This document shows, in pieces, positions 22,599 through 31,712 of a stretch of 45,286 bases of DNA (the stretch's first letter is position 1; every line of letters starts with the position of its first letter). This DNA comes from Bacteroidales bacterium. Lineage in GTDB: Bacteria; Bacteroidota; Bacteroidia; Bacteroidales; UBA932. The stretch covers positions 1 through 45,286 of the forward strand of contig JAAZIA010000015.1 of NCBI GenBank assembly GCA_012510445.1. Direction: 5' to 3'. The notes under the pieces are model-generated. The model was not told the origin of the DNA and searched no databases. It worked only from the letters and a program-made list of their open reading frames with translations. A program made the position numbers and the translations under genes.

Positions 22599-23345
22599 AT
22601 GCAATTACTTAGAAACAAAAAAGTATTGATTACCGGAGCCGCTCGCGGAATTGGCAAAGCGGTGGCTCTGGCTATGGCAGAGCACGGCGCAGACGTAGCT
22701 TTTACAGACTTAGAAATAGACGAAAAAGCAAAAGAAACCCTAAAAGAAATAGAAGCCTTTGGAGTAAAAGCGTTGGCCTATGCCTCTAACGCAGCCTCGT
22801 TTGACCAGGCGCATAAAGTAGTAAAAGAAGTCATCCGTGAATTTGGACGCATAGATGTCTTAGTAAACAATGCGGGCATCACGCGCGATACCCTTATGTT
22901 GCGCATGACAGAACAGCAATGGGACCTTGTTGTGAATGTAAACTTGAAATCTGCCTTCAACTATATACATGCCGTTACCCCTTTTATGATGAAACAAAAG
23001 GCAGGTAGCATCATAAACATGAGCTCTGTGGTAGGGTTGTCCGGAAATGCAGGACAAGCCAACTACGCTACTTCTAAAGCCGGCATGGTAGCCTTGGTGA
23101 AATCTGTGGCTAAAGAGTTAGGACCCAGAGGAATCCGTGCCAATGCCATAGCTCCCGGTTTCATAGTCAGCGAAATGACAGACCAAATACCGGAAGCGGC
23201 TCGCAAAGCATGGATAGATACGATTCCGCTCCGCAGGGGAGGTACCCCCGGGGAAGTAGCTAACGTTTGCGTCTTCTTGGGCTCGGATCTGTCTTCTTAC
23301 GTAAGTGGACAGGTAATTCCCGTTTGCGGTGCCATGCACACATAA
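22599..23345 (+). CDS. fabG: 3-oxoacyl-ACP reductase (SDR family)
   Basis: 248 residues. Short-chain dehydrogenase with the NADPH site TGAARGIGKAVA, NNAG at about 88, and catalytic Ser-Tyr-Lys in NMSSVVGLSGNAGQANYATSK. The fit to FabG of fatty acid synthesis is good; related SDRs cannot be fully excluded. It starts at the ATG at 22599, 11 bp after rimO; the frame is open upstream inside rimO but that part is not conserved. Confidence 0.9.
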   Translation: MQLLRNKKVLITGAARGIGKAVALAMAEHGADVAFTDLEIDEKAKETLKEIEAFGVKALAYASNAASFDQAHKVVKEVIREFGRIDVLVNNAGITRDTLMLRMTEQQWDLVVNVNLKSAFNYIHAVTPFMMKQKAGSIINMSSVVGLSGNAGQANYATSKAGMVALVKSVAKELGPRGIRANAIAPGFIVSEMTDQIPEAARKAWIDTIPLRRGGTPGEVANVCVFLGSDLSSYVSGQVIPVCGAMHT

Positions 23346-23364
23346 AAACAAATACCATAATCTT

Positions 23365-24333
23365 ATGAAAGCCATACGTACTGTAATTTTGATAACGTCT
23401 CTTATGCTGCTTGGAGCGTGTGGACCTGTAATCAATATACTGGAAGTGGACGTGAGGCTTCCTGCAGCCAAGCCTCTTACTTTGCCCGGAAAAGAACTGG
23501 CTGTATTTATTCCTCAATACGACTCGGTATCCATTACAGATTCCATCTTGCTCGCCAAATTTGCGCAATCTCTTGCCGGTGAATTGGCGTTGCAAGCCCA
23601 CCTGCCGTCAGCATCCGTTCCTCTGTTCAACCATTATACCGGAGATCAGGTGCTGGGTACCTTAGACCAACCCGACTATGCCTACCGACTGGCCATGGAA
23701 ACGGAATCGGATATGATTTTCATGGTCGACAGCGTTTTTATTGGCGGGTTCGATACCAGAAACATAGCGGGATCTTTTGGTAATTATAAAAAGCAATTCT
23801 TAATAGTGCCTTTTCATGCCGTAGTTCGCATATTTGATGCCCACCAATTTGTTTTTCAAGAGTACCTGAGCCTGAGCGATACACTGGCTTGGGAAGTTTG
23901 GGTACCGGATGATGCAAAGGCGGTAAGCATTCCCGAGAGTGCTTTTGAAGACATACAAAAAGCAGCTGTCATTCTGGGGCAGCGTACGGCACGCTCTTTC
24001 AGTGATCAGTGGGAAACACAAGACCGGGTTATTTTTCACTACTCCAAAAAAGATTGGAACCGCGCCTATGACCATGCGCTGGCCTTTGAATGGGATAAAG
24101 CTATGCAAATTTGGTTGAGAATGGTAGAGGGTGACAATGCAAAAGAAGTGGCTTGTGCCGCTTTTAACATAGCGTTGGCCTGTGAGATGCAGGGATATTT
24201 TGACCTAGCAGAAGAATGGCTGGAACTATCTGCGAAAACTTTTAGTATGCCGGAAACAGAATATTATTTAGAGTTGCTGCAAGAACGCAAAAAAAATGCA
24301 GCCTCCATTTTGATAGAAAAAGAACCGTTTTGA
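23365..24333 (+). CDS. DUF6340-like lipoprotein
   Basis: 322 residues. The signal MKAIRTVILITSLMLLGAC ends in a lipobox at Cys19. The body (LPGKELAVFIPQYDSVSIT, FQEYLSLSDTLAWEVWVPDD) resembles DUF6340 lipoproteins of Bacteroidetes. The last about 90 residues form TPR-like helices (AAFNIALACEMQGYFDLAEE). Function unknown. I start at the ATG at 23365, which begins the signal peptide. Confidence 0.75.
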   Translation: MKAIRTVILITSLMLLGACGPVINILEVDVRLPAAKPLTLPGKELAVFIPQYDSVSITDSILLAKFAQSLAGELALQAHLPSASVPLFNHYTGDQVLGTLDQPDYAYRLAMETESDMIFMVDSVFIGGFDTRNIAGSFGNYKKQFLIVPFHAVVRIFDAHQFVFQEYLSLSDTLAWEVWVPDDAKAVSIPESAFEDIQKAAVILGQRTARSFSDQWETQDRVIFHYSKKDWNRAYDHALAFEWDKAMQIWLRMVEGDNAKEVACAAFNIALACEMQGYFDLAEEWLELSAKTFSMPETEYYLELLQERKKNAASILIEKEPF

Positions 24334-24512
24334 AAGAAAAGAACCTTCCCCGTGTCCACAAAACCGTAATTAGCTTTAACGACCGCGAAATGGCAGTCAT
24401 TGATCATTTTTGCGAAAAATACAAAGTGAAAGTACGATCGCGCATGTACCGTGAAGCCATTATTACTACCATTTTAAGACAGCTGGAAAAAGATCATCCT
24501 CGGCTTTTTTAA
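24330..24512 (+). CDS. Small ribbon-helix-helix-like protein
   Basis: 60 residues, starting with TTG that overlaps the lipoprotein stop (TTGA). KTVISFNDREMAVIDHFCEK followed by a basic helix RSRMYREAIITTIL and the ending DHPRLF suggest an Arc/MetJ-like ribbon-helix-helix fold. Similar conserved short genes occur in Bacteroidales. The only internal ATGs are too far in, so the TTG start with translational coupling is favoured. DNA binding is inferred. Confidence 0.6.
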   Translation: MKEKNLPRVHKTVISFNDREMAVIDHFCEKYKVKVRSRMYREAIITTILRQLEKDHPRLF

Positions 24513-24518
24513 ACCGAG
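24499..24518. terminator. Weak hairpin at the operon end
   Basis: CTCGG and CCGAG flank a T6/A3 loop overlapping the stop codon of the small RHH gene, between this operon and the oppositely oriented rnpB. Confidence 0.35.
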
Positions 24519-24536
24519 ACTGTTTTGAATAAAAGA

Positions 24537-24873
24537 AAGCGGAGGGCCTGTAAGCCGGGTTCTGTCCAACTCCCATCATTTGTCTAAGCGGCCTACCCCC
24601 CGGCACAGAACGGGCCGCTCTGATATTGCCGGTATACTTGGCCTTGCAGGGGGCCGGTGCCTGCGTCAACGGCCGTCGCCGACCGTTACGGTGGGCTCTT
24701 ACTCCACCTTTTCACCCTTACCTTCAGGTCCTAAGATCTGTAGGCGGTTATTTTCTGTCAAGCGCTCCGTAACCTTACGGCTACCTGTGCTTTCCACAGG
24801 ACCCTTGCCCTTTCCTGCCCGGACTTTCCTCCCTTTTCCATAGGGAAAAGAGCGATGGGACGTCCCTCCGCTT
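24537..24873 (-). ncRNA. rnpB: RNase P RNA
   Basis: On the minus strand the 5' end GCGGAGGGACGTCCC and the 3' end GACAGAACCCGGCTTACAGG are the conserved termini of bacterial RNase P RNA. P1 is formed by a 10-bp pairing of 24864-24873 with 24537-24546. Internal conserved elements (GGAAAGTCCGGGCAGG-type J3/P4 region, GGTGGAGTAAGAGCCCACC) are visible. About 337 nt, a type A-like size. Open frames over this region are not genes. Confidence 0.97.
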
Positions 24874-24876
24874 CTG

Positions 24877-24884
24877 CAAAGTTA
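24877..24884 (-). promoter_or_regulatory. -7 box of rnpB
   Basis: TAACTTTG on minus, directly before the RNA 5' end. The predicted start at about 24872-24873 coincides with the base of P1. Confidence 0.65.
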
Positions 24885-24923
24885 AAAAAAGTCCTTAAAT
24901 TAGCGGTTTGAAAAAACTATCTT

Positions 24924-26558
24924 ATGGCTACAAAATACGTCTTTGTTACCGGCGGGGTAACCTCTTCTCTGGGAAAAGGAATCATTGCCGCCTCTCTTGC
25001 AAAATTGTTGCAAGCCAGAGGATTAAAAGTAACCATCCAAAAATTTGATCCTTATATTAATGTAGATCCCGGTACGCTTAACCCTTACGAACACGGCGAG
25101 TGTTACGTTACAGAAGACGGTGCAGAAACAGACTTAGACCTGGGCCATTACGAACGTTTTTTAGGGATTTATACCAGCAAGGCCAGCAACGTAACTACGG
25201 GAAAAGTGTATCAAACGGTCATTGACAAAGAACGTGCAGGAACGTACAGAGGGAAAACAGTACAAGTGATCCCTCACATTACAGACGAGATTAAGCGCCG
25301 CATGTTGTTGCTGGGCAAAGGGCGTAAATTTGATATTGTCATTACAGAAATTGGTGGAACGGTTGGCGATATAGAATCACTCCCCTTTATTGAAGCCGTA
25401 CGGCAAGTGCAATGGAGGCTCCCGGAAGAAGATTGCGCCGTCATTCACCTGACTTTAGTCCCTTACCTGGCGGCTGCCAAAGAATTAAAAACTAAACCCA
25501 CGCAACACTCGGTCAGGCAATTGCAGCAAGAAGGGGTAAACCCAGATATTATTGTATGCCGTACAGAAAAACCGCTGCCTTTGGCCTTGCGCAGAAAGGT
25601 AGCCTTGTTCTGCAATGTGCGCCCTTATGCCGTTATTGAAGCCATAGACCAAAAAAGTATATACGAAGTACCGCTCAACCTGCAGCGCCAGAACCTGGAC
25701 GGTATTGTATTGAATTTGTTGAAACTGGACAACACCATAGAACCCAACCTGGATGCCTGGAAATGTTTTATTGACCGCATCAATAACCCCTCAAAACAAA
25801 TAGATGTAGCCCTGGTTGGCAAATACGTAGAACTGCAAGATGCCTACAAATCCATTTTGGAAGCTTTCATTCATGCCGGAGCTGCCAACCATACCCGAGT
25901 GAGGGTACATCCGATTCAGAGCGAGCGCATACATGAAGAAAATGTAAAAGAACTGCTGGCCGGTATGAAAGGAATAGTAGTAGCTCCCGGTTTTGGTTCC
26001 CGCGGAGCCGATGGTAAAATCCTTGCGAGCCGGTATGCCAGGGAACAAAAAATTCCTTTTCTGGGTATATGCCTGGGCATGCAAATGGCCATCCTGGATT
26101 TTGCCAGAAACGTTGCAGACATCCCGGAGGCAGATACCACAGAGTTTGTGCCGGAAACGGAGCATCCCGTAATAGACCTTATGGAAAAAGAAAAAGAAAT
26201 GATGGGCATGAACAATACCATGCGACTGGGGGCTTACCAGAGCAAGATTTCACGCGGTACGCTAGCTTATAAAGTGTATGGAAAACAAACCGTTAGAGAA
26301 AGGCACCGTCATCGTTACGAACTCAATGACAAATACATACCTGCCCTGGTAAAAGCAGGATTGAAGATCTCGGCCAAAAATCCCAGAACGGGATTTGTAG
26401 AAATAGTAGAACTTCCGGACCATCCGTTTTTTATTGGCGTTCAATTTCATCCGGAGCTGAAAAGCACCCCGGAAAAGCCGGCTCCGCTCTTTACTTCGTT
26501 TGTAGAGGCTGCGTTGGCTTACCGTGGAACGAAAATTGCAGGAATAAAGTCATTATGA
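24924..26558 (+). CDS. pyrG: CTP synthase
   Basis: 544 residues. Amidoligase domain: FVTGGVTSSLGKGIIAASL at residue 7, YINVDPGTLNPYEHGE, EIGGTVGDIES. The class I glutamine amidotransferase domain has its nucleophile in GICLGMQMA and FHPELKSTP. It converts UTP plus glutamine to CTP. No repeat insert. The stop overlaps the next ATG (ATGA). Confidence 0.98.
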   Translation: MATKYVFVTGGVTSSLGKGIIAASLAKLLQARGLKVTIQKFDPYINVDPGTLNPYEHGECYVTEDGAETDLDLGHYERFLGIYTSKASNVTTGKVYQTVIDKERAGTYRGKTVQVIPHITDEIKRRMLLLGKGRKFDIVITEIGGTVGDIESLPFIEAVRQVQWRLPEEDCAVIHLTLVPYLAAAKELKTKPTQHSVRQLQQEGVNPDIIVCRTEKPLPLALRRKVALFCNVRPYAVIEAIDQKSIYEVPLNLQRQNLDGIVLNLLKLDNTIEPNLDAWKCFIDRINNPSKQIDVALVGKYVELQDAYKSILEAFIHAGAANHTRVRVHPIQSERIHEENVKELLAGMKGIVVAPGFGSRGADGKILASRYAREQKIPFLGICLGMQMAILDFARNVADIPEADTTEFVPETEHPVIDLMEKEKEMMGMNNTMRLGAYQSKISRGTLAYKVYGKQTVRERHRHRYELNDKYIPALVKAGLKISAKNPRTGFVEIVELPDHPFFIGVQFHPELKSTPEKPAPLFTSFVEAALAYRGTKIAGIKSL

Positions 26559-27340
26559 AGAGAACCATTCTTAACTTTCTTTTATTTTTTGCCGTATTCC
26601 TTACGGTACCGGCAACGGGTACACAACCCACCGGGCAGCAAACTACTGTTGCAAAGCAATACCGGTATAAGATAGAGGAGGTACTCCCACATAACACAGG
26701 ATCGTACACCCAAGGATTTTTCTTTCACCAAGGTTTTTTTTACGAAAGTACGGGTCAATACGGAAGCTCCATGATGGCCAAGGTAGAGGTTCAATCGGGA
26801 CGGATTTTAACTACACATGCCCTGGATAGAAAATATTTTGGAGAAGGCGCCTGTTTTCACAACGGGCTTATTTATCAGCTTACCTGGACAGAGAAAACCT
26901 GTTTTGTGTACGATGCGGCTACCCTCAATCTGTTGGGAACGCAGCGGTACAACAGGGAGGGTTGGGGATTGACCACCAACGGAACAGACCTGATCATGAG
27001 CGACGGAACATCTACCCTCTATTTCCTGGATCCGGACACCTTGCTGGACAGGCGCTCGTTACCGGTTACAAAAAATGGGAAACCTGTTGATAATCTGAAC
27101 GAACTGGAGTATATTGACGGCAGCGTTTGGGCCAACATATACCTGAGCAATGAAATAGTCATTATCAACCCTACTACGGGGCACGTAACCGGAACGGTAG
27201 ACTTGAGCGGTATATTACCGATTACGCTGCGTACCCGCACTACCGATGTGCTAAACGGCATTGCCTACGACCCAGAAACAAAAAGCATATGGATTACGGG
27301 GAAATATTGGCCCCGCGTTTATAAAATATCTTTACAATAA
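26555..27340 (+). CDS. Secreted glutaminyl-peptide cyclotransferase (Glu_cyclase_2 family)
   Basis: 261 residues with a signal peptide (MKRTILNFLLFFAVFLTVPATG). The beta-propeller-type QC pattern is clear: PHNTGSYTQGFFFHQGFFYE, GEGACFHNGLIYQLTW, GWGLTTNGTDLIMSDGT, NELEYIDGSVWANIY and LNGIAYDPETKSIWITGKYW. It cyclises N-terminal glutamine of exported proteins to pyroglutamate. In Bacteroidales many exported proteins begin with Gln after signal cleavage, and several here do (AQ/AQK sites). Some oral Bacteroidales use the unrelated zinc-type QC; this is the plant-like type. Coupled to pyrG by a 4-bp overlap. Confidence 0.9.
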   Translation: MKRTILNFLLFFAVFLTVPATGTQPTGQQTTVAKQYRYKIEEVLPHNTGSYTQGFFFHQGFFYESTGQYGSSMMAKVEVQSGRILTTHALDRKYFGEGACFHNGLIYQLTWTEKTCFVYDAATLNLLGTQRYNREGWGLTTNGTDLIMSDGTSTLYFLDPDTLLDRRSLPVTKNGKPVDNLNELEYIDGSVWANIYLSNEIVIINPTTGHVTGTVDLSGILPITLRTRTTDVLNGIAYDPETKSIWITGKYWPRVYKISLQ

Positions 27341-27341
27341 C

Positions 27342-27421
27342 TTGTTCCCGGGGTGCTTGCTTTGCAGGCTGAGAACACACCCTTAGAACCTGATCCGGAT
27401 AATACCGGCGGAGGAAAACAA
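27342..27421 (+). promoter_or_regulatory. TPP (thiamine pyrophosphate) riboswitch
   Basis: The THI-box elements are complete and in order: GGGGTGC, GGCTGAGA, ACACCCTTAGAACCTGATC, CCGGATAATACCGGCGGAGG. Closing pairing is between TTGTTCC at the 5' side and GGAAAACAA at the 3' side, ending right before the ATG at 27423. The aptamer thus abuts the start codon, suggesting control of translation initiation. It identifies the following receptor and transporter as thiamine-uptake genes. Confidence 0.95.
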
Positions 27422-27422
27422 C

Positions 27423-29642
27423 ATGAAAAAATTTGTATTCACTGGCCTGCTGCTGGCCTCACTCTCTTTAGCAGCGCAAGACCACACGCACACACAAGAA
27501 GTACGGAACCTGGATTCCATTGTTATAGTTGCCACACAGGCAGCCAAGGATTCTCCTGTGGCCTACAGCCGGGTCACCAGAGAAGACCTTATACGTACGG
27601 CTCCTACACAAAACTTGCCCTTTGCCCTGGCCCTTACACCGGGCGCCGTAGTTGTGGGAGAGAACGGAACCGGCAGCGGTTATACCTACCTGCGTATCCG
27701 CGGCTCTGAAGGAGCGCGCATTCAGGTGAACCTGAACGGGATTGCCATAAACGATGCCGAGTCGCAAGAAATCTTTTGGGTGAACCTGCCTGCCTTGAGC
27801 GGTTTCCTAGAGAACGTACAAGTACAGCGCGGGGTAGGTACCTCTGTAAACGGAAGCGGGGCTTTTGGCGCTACGGTAAACATGCGCACCTCTTACGTCA
27901 ATCCTGCTCCTTATGCACAAATCCAGGCCTCGTACGGCAGCTTTAATACCTGGAATTTTGCAGTTGGTGCCGGAACGGGAACCGACGGCAAGCAGGTTCT
28001 ACCGGAGGGTTTGGGTGTAGACATACGGTATGCGCACAACTGTACAGACGGATACATTGACCGCGGTCACGGTACCATGCATTCGCTCTTTGGGCGCGTG
28101 TCCTGGATCCGTCCCAAATACGCACTCAAGCTGTATTACATTTATGGAGAACAACATACGGGTATTACGTGGCTGGGCATTCCGCGCTCCCAATTGTTGG
28201 TGAACCGTCGCTACAATCCGGCCGGAGAATATACAGATGCTGCAGGTAACCTCCGTTATTACCCCAACGAGACAGACAACTACATTCAACATCACATACA
28301 GTTGAACCACTCACAATACCTAGGCAGCCGTTTTTCTTGGAGCAATACTTTTCATATGACCAAAGGCGACGGGTATTATGAGAATTATAAACAAAAAAAA
28401 TCGGGAGACTACATAGTACGTCGCAGCATGGACAACCTCTACGCTGCGTTCAGCTCTCTGGGTACGTGGACCTTTGGCTCTGCCGGAGAGGTTATCTTGG
28501 GGCTGAACTATTCGTTTTACGATGGGCAGCATTTTGGGCTGCGCACCTACGACGTGGCCAACCCCAATTTTGCCTCGGCTCCGGAATATTACCGCAACCT
28601 GGGAGTGAAACACGACGGCAGTTCCTTCCTGAAAGGGAGCTATTCCGTTCCTCTGAGCGCCAGTGGAGATCGAACGGTCAGGTTTTTTGCCGATATGCAA
28701 TACCGCTTCGTTTCCCTGCGTATGGACGGTGTTGACACAGATGGTATTTCTATGGCACATCAGGCGCCATGGCACTTCTTCAATCCCAAGGCGGGGGTAA
28801 CGTTTGTGCCGGCCAAAGACCATCAGCTGTACGCCTCGGCTTATACAGGCAGCAGGGAACCTTCGCGCAGCGACATTAAAGAATCGATTAAAGCCGGAAG
28901 AACGGCCGAGTTGTTCCCCGAGAAAATGCTGGACTTTGAGGGCGGATACCGCTATACCGGCAGCCGCCTGTTGGTGGGTGTGAACTTGTACGCCATGGAA
29001 TATAAAAACCAGCTGGTGCCTACGGGAAAGCTGAGCGATACGGGGTACGAGATCAAAGAAAACGTGCCGGTATCGTACCGCCGAGGCGTGGAAATAGAGG
29101 CCGGATGGCAGCCCATCCCGCAGCTGCGCTTGGAAGGAAACGTATGCCTGAGTACGAATAAAATTAAGGACCTTACCCTGTACCTGGATACGTACGATAA
29201 TTCTGCCAGTTGGAATCCTGCAAGCCCACAAGTGACCGAATATTATGAACTTACAGACCTTGTCTATTCACCATCGGTAATCGGGGTGGCTCAAGTAGGG
29301 TACAAACCGTTTGTTGCAAGCGCGGGGTTGTTCAGGAATATGGAAGCTGTTTTTACGGCTCGTTTTGTAGGAAAACAATATTTTGACAACACCGGTTCAC
29401 CGGAACGTACGTTGCAGCCGTACCAAGTGCTGGGCTTGACCTTGTCGCAGCCCTTTGCTACGCGGCGTGCCGGAACGTTTACGGTAACGGTTTTTGCAGA
29501 CAATTTATTAAACAAACATTACTGTGCCGGAGCCTGGGCCTACCGTGCGGCTTTCCGCGATACGGGTACCGTAGAGGTAACGGAAGGATTTTTTCCGCAG
29601 GCCGGGTTCCAGGCGATGGTGAAGTTGGGGTGGGAGTGGTGA
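27423..29642 (+). CDS. TonB-dependent receptor for thiamine (inferred)
   Basis: 739 residues. A signal peptide (MKKFVFTGLLLASLSLAAQ) is followed by a plug domain from about residue 30 to 160 (LDSIVIVATQAAKDSPVAYS, YLRIRGSEGARIQVNLNGIA, VQVQRGVGTSVNGSGAFGAT) and then a beta-barrel ending in an aromatic C-terminus (FQAMVKLGWEW). No CarboxypepD_reg domain and no SusD partner. The TPP riboswitch directly upstream and the PnuC-type gene downstream make thiamine or a precursor the likely ligand. No insert in this protein, but a tandem array follows its stop. Confidence 0.9.
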   Translation: MKKFVFTGLLLASLSLAAQDHTHTQEVRNLDSIVIVATQAAKDSPVAYSRVTREDLIRTAPTQNLPFALALTPGAVVVGENGTGSGYTYLRIRGSEGARIQVNLNGIAINDAESQEIFWVNLPALSGFLENVQVQRGVGTSVNGSGAFGATVNMRTSYVNPAPYAQIQASYGSFNTWNFAVGAGTGTDGKQVLPEGLGVDIRYAHNCTDGYIDRGHGTMHSLFGRVSWIRPKYALKLYYIYGEQHTGITWLGIPRSQLLVNRRYNPAGEYTDAAGNLRYYPNETDNYIQHHIQLNHSQYLGSRFSWSNTFHMTKGDGYYENYKQKKSGDYIVRRSMDNLYAAFSSLGTWTFGSAGEVILGLNYSFYDGQHFGLRTYDVANPNFASAPEYYRNLGVKHDGSSFLKGSYSVPLSASGDRTVRFFADMQYRFVSLRMDGVDTDGISMAHQAPWHFFNPKAGVTFVPAKDHQLYASAYTGSREPSRSDIKESIKAGRTAELFPEKMLDFEGGYRYTGSRLLVGVNLYAMEYKNQLVPTGKLSDTGYEIKENVPVSYRRGVEIEAGWQPIPQLRLEGNVCLSTNKIKDLTLYLDTYDNSASWNPASPQVTEYYELTDLVYSPSVIGVAQVGYKPFVASAGLFRNMEAVFTARFVGKQYFDNTGSPERTLQPYQVLGLTLSQPFATRRAGTFTVTVFADNLLNKHYCAGAWAYRAAFRDTGTVEVTEGFFPQAGFQAMVKLGWEW

Positions 29643-29653
29643 ATGGGTGAGGG

Positions 29654-29701
29654 GTGAACAGGTGAGCGAGTGAACAGGTGAGCGAGTGAACAGGTGAGAA
29701 G
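29654..29701 (+). repeat. 16-bp tandem array between receptor and transporter genes
   Basis: Three 16-bp units (29654, 29670, 29686), each made of two related 8-mers, GTGAACAG and GTGAGCGA. They fill the space between the receptor stop and the transporter ATG. The same GTGARNG vocabulary reappears inside the transporter gene at 29920-29979. Confidence 0.85.
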
Positions 29702-29703
29702 TT

Positions 29704-30309
29704 ATGGGTGAATTATTGCTAGAGGTATTTGGGGCGGTAGCCGGGCTGGTGTATGTCTGGCTGGAGGTTAAGCACCGCCGTGCTATGTGGATAGTGGGCT
29801 TTATCATGTCTGCCTGCTACGTGGTTGTTTTTGGCCTAAAAGGGCTGTATGCCTCCATGGGGCTGTACGTGTATTACTTGGGGATGAGTGTGTATGGGTG
29901 GAGGAAGTGGGGTGAGCAGGTGAGGGGTGAGCGGGTGAGGAGTGAACGGGTGAAGAGTGAGCGAGTGAAGAGTGATGGGGAGTTGCGGGCGGTGCGGATG
30001 ACGAGGAGGCAGGCGGGGGTGGCCGGGGGGGTGCTGGTGGTGAGTTTTGCGGTGATGTGGGTTATTTTGCGGTGGTTTACAGACCATCCGGCACCGGCGA
30101 CGGATGCTGCCATAACGGCACTTAATATTGCGGCTACGTGGTTGCTGGCGCACAGTGTGCTGGAACAGTGGCTGTTGTTGATTGTGGCTAATGCTTTGGC
30201 CATTGGATTGTATGCGTGGAGCGGGCTGTGGTTTACTACGGCGCTGTATGTGGTGCTGCTTGTGTTTTCTTTCATTGGGTATGGAAGCTGGCGAAGAAAA
30301 ATTAACTAA
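29704..30309 (+). CDS. pnuC: PnuC/PnuT-type vitamin transporter (thiamine, inferred)
   Basis: 201 residues with about six to seven membrane helices. The PnuC signatures are YVWLEVKHRRAMWIVGFIMS near 18 and YGWRKW near 63. PnuC-family proteins carry nicotinamide riboside or, as PnuT, thiamine; the TPP riboswitch upstream favours thiamine. The loop after YGWRKW is extended by four pentapeptide repeats (residues 73-92; VRGER, VRSER, VKSER, VKSDG) encoded by 15-bp units. A thiamine pyrophosphokinase gene often found in such operons is not present here. Confidence 0.85.
   Translation: MGELLLEVFGAVAGLVYVWLEVKHRRAMWIVGFIMSACYVVVFGLKGLYASMGLYVYYLGMSVYGWRKWGEQVRGERVRSERVKSERVKSDGELRAVRMTRRQAGVAGGVLVVSFAVMWVILRWFTDHPAPATDAAITALNIAATWLLAHSVLEQWLLLIVANALAIGLYAWSGLWFTTALYVVLLVFSFIGYGSWRRKIN
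29920..29979 (+). repeat. 4 x 15-bp tandem repeat inside the PnuC-type gene
   Basis: Units start at 29920, 29935, 29950 and 29965. Each begins GTGARG and encodes a basic pentapeptide in a cytoplasmic loop. They share the GTGAGCG motif with the intergenic array 220 bp upstream. Confidence 0.88.
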
Positions 30310-30314
30310 CTTTG
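30307..30314 (+). promoter_or_regulatory. -7 box before the deaminase gene
   Basis: TAACTTTG, overlapping the stop codon of the PnuC-type gene, 15 bp before the ATG at 30330. No -33 match at the right distance. Confidence 0.45.
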
Positions 30315-30329
30315 CCAAAATATACCCTT

Positions 30330-31712
30330 ATGAAAACAATTCTTATTTCTAACGTATTGCTGTATAAAGAACGGAAAGACGTTCTGATTGAGGGCAACAA
30401 GATAAAAGCCGTGGAACCGGCCGGCACCTTTGAAACAGATAAGACAAACGGTAGGGAAGGTAAGACGAGCGGTAGGGAAGGTAAGACGAGCGGAGAGACA
30501 GAGCTTGTGAGCCGTGTGGCAGATCGGGCAGGCCGTGTGGCAGACAAGGTGATTGACGGGGCCGGGAAGGCGATTATTCCGGGGTTTGTGAATGCGCATG
30601 CGCACTCGGCCATGACCCTTTTTAGAGGGGTGGGTGAGGACGTTCCTTTGGACCAATGGTTGCGGGAGCGGATTTGGCCTTACGAAGCCAAACTGGATGA
30701 AGAGATGGTGTATTGGGGAGCCAAATTGGCGTGCGTAGAAATGATTCGCACCGGGACCACTACTTTTAACGATATGTATTGGCATCTGAACGGTTGCAAG
30801 CGGGCCGCCGAAGAGATGGGCCTGCGTTCTGTGCAGTCGTTTACGTGGCTGGATCATTTTGACGACCAAACCATAGAAGAAAATAAAAAGCAGCTGAAGC
30901 TGGCGCATAAGGAAAGTGCCCATTGGAGCTCGCTTACCACGTTTGCCATCAGTCCGCATGCGATTTATACCGTGGCAGAAAAGTCGTTCCGCTACATCAA
31001 CAGCTATGCCAAAGACAACGACCTGCTGGTGCATACACACCTGGCAGAAACGCGTGCAGAAATGGACCAGGCCGAGCGAGAATACGGCATGAGCCCCACC
31101 GAATATATGAATAAGCTGGGACTGATGAACCCCAACCTGATAGCGGCGCACTCGCTCTGGTTGAGCAGTGACGATATTAAAATATTGGGAAGTAACGGAG
31201 TACATACGGTACACAACCCCAATTCCAACTTAAAGCTGGCCTCGGGTTACAAGTTCAAATACAACGAACTGCGCGATGCCGGGGCTAACGTGTGCCTGGG
31301 AACGGACGGCTGTGCCTCTTCCAACAACCTGGACATGATCGACAGCATGAAAGCGGCAGCGCTGTTGCAAAAAGTGTGGAGAAACGATCCGGGAGCCACG
31401 CCTTTGAAGGAACTGATGGATGTGGCTTCTTTGAACGGGGCCAAAGCCTTGCGCCTGAAAGCAGGAAAAGTGGAGCCGGGGTATTTGGCAGACATAGCGT
31501 TGGTAGATATGGAAAGACCGTCTTTTGTACCCAACCATTACTTCTTGGCCAACCTGGTGTATGCCGCCAACGGAGAGTGTATAGATACTGTTATTTGTGA
31601 CGGAAAAATCATTATGGAAAATCAGTACATTCCCGGTCAAGAAGAAATTTTTAGGAAAGTACAAGAGGTGGCAGACAAAGTAGTAGATTATAAAAAAAGA
31701 AAAAAGAAATGA
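30330..31712 (+). CDS. mtaD: Amidohydrolase, MTA/SAH deaminase-like
   Basis: 460 residues. Metal-dependent hydrolase: [16 protein letters not shown] gives the HxH pair, [13 protein letters not shown] the third His, IAAHSLWLS the fourth, and [14 protein letters not shown] the metal Asp. This pattern fits 5'-methylthioadenosine/S-adenosylhomocysteine deaminases; the closely related Atz/Trz hydrolases are an alternative. The next gene, a purine nucleoside phosphorylase, would act on the inosine-type product. Residues about 37-75 are a repeat-built insert in the N-terminal beta-sandwich, just before [13 protein letters not shown]. Start is the ATG at 30330, not the upstream TTG within the -7 box. 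The stop overlaps the next ATG. Confidence 0.88.
   Translation: MKTILISNVLLYKERKDVLIEGNKIKAVEPAGTFETDKTNGREGKTSGREGKTSGETELVSRVADRAGRVADKVIDGAGKAIIPGFVNAHAHSAMTLFRGVGEDVPLDQWLRERIWPYEAKLDEEMVYWGAKLACVEMIRTGTTTFNDMYWHLNGCKRAAEEMGLRSVQSFTWLDHFDDQTIEENKKQLKLAHKESAHWSSLTTFAISPHAIYTVAEKSFRYINSYAKDNDLLVHTHLAETRAEMDQAEREYGMSPTEYMNKLGLMNPNLIAAHSLWLSSDDIKILGSNGVHTVHNPNSNLKLASGYKFKYNELRDAGANVCLGTDGCASSNNLDMIDSMKAAALLQKVWRNDPGATPLKELMDVASLNGAKALRLKAGKVEPGYLADIALVDMERPSFVPNHYFLANLVYAANGECIDTVICDGKIIMENQYIPGQEEIFRKVQEVADKVVDYKKRKKK
30450..30552 (+). repeat. Two 2 x 21-bp repeat pairs inside the deaminase gene
   Basis: Units 30450-30470 and 30471-30491 are identical and encode the heptad GREGKTS, with a partial copy before them. 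After 19 bp a second pair starts at 30511 and 30532, offset by exactly 21 bp, around GCCGTGTGGCAGA ([14 protein letters not shown]). Confidence 0.9.

Noticed and set aside
24580-24843. Open frame of 87 codons over 24580-24843
   Set aside because: It lies entirely within rnpB on the opposite strand; the RNA structure explains the conservation.
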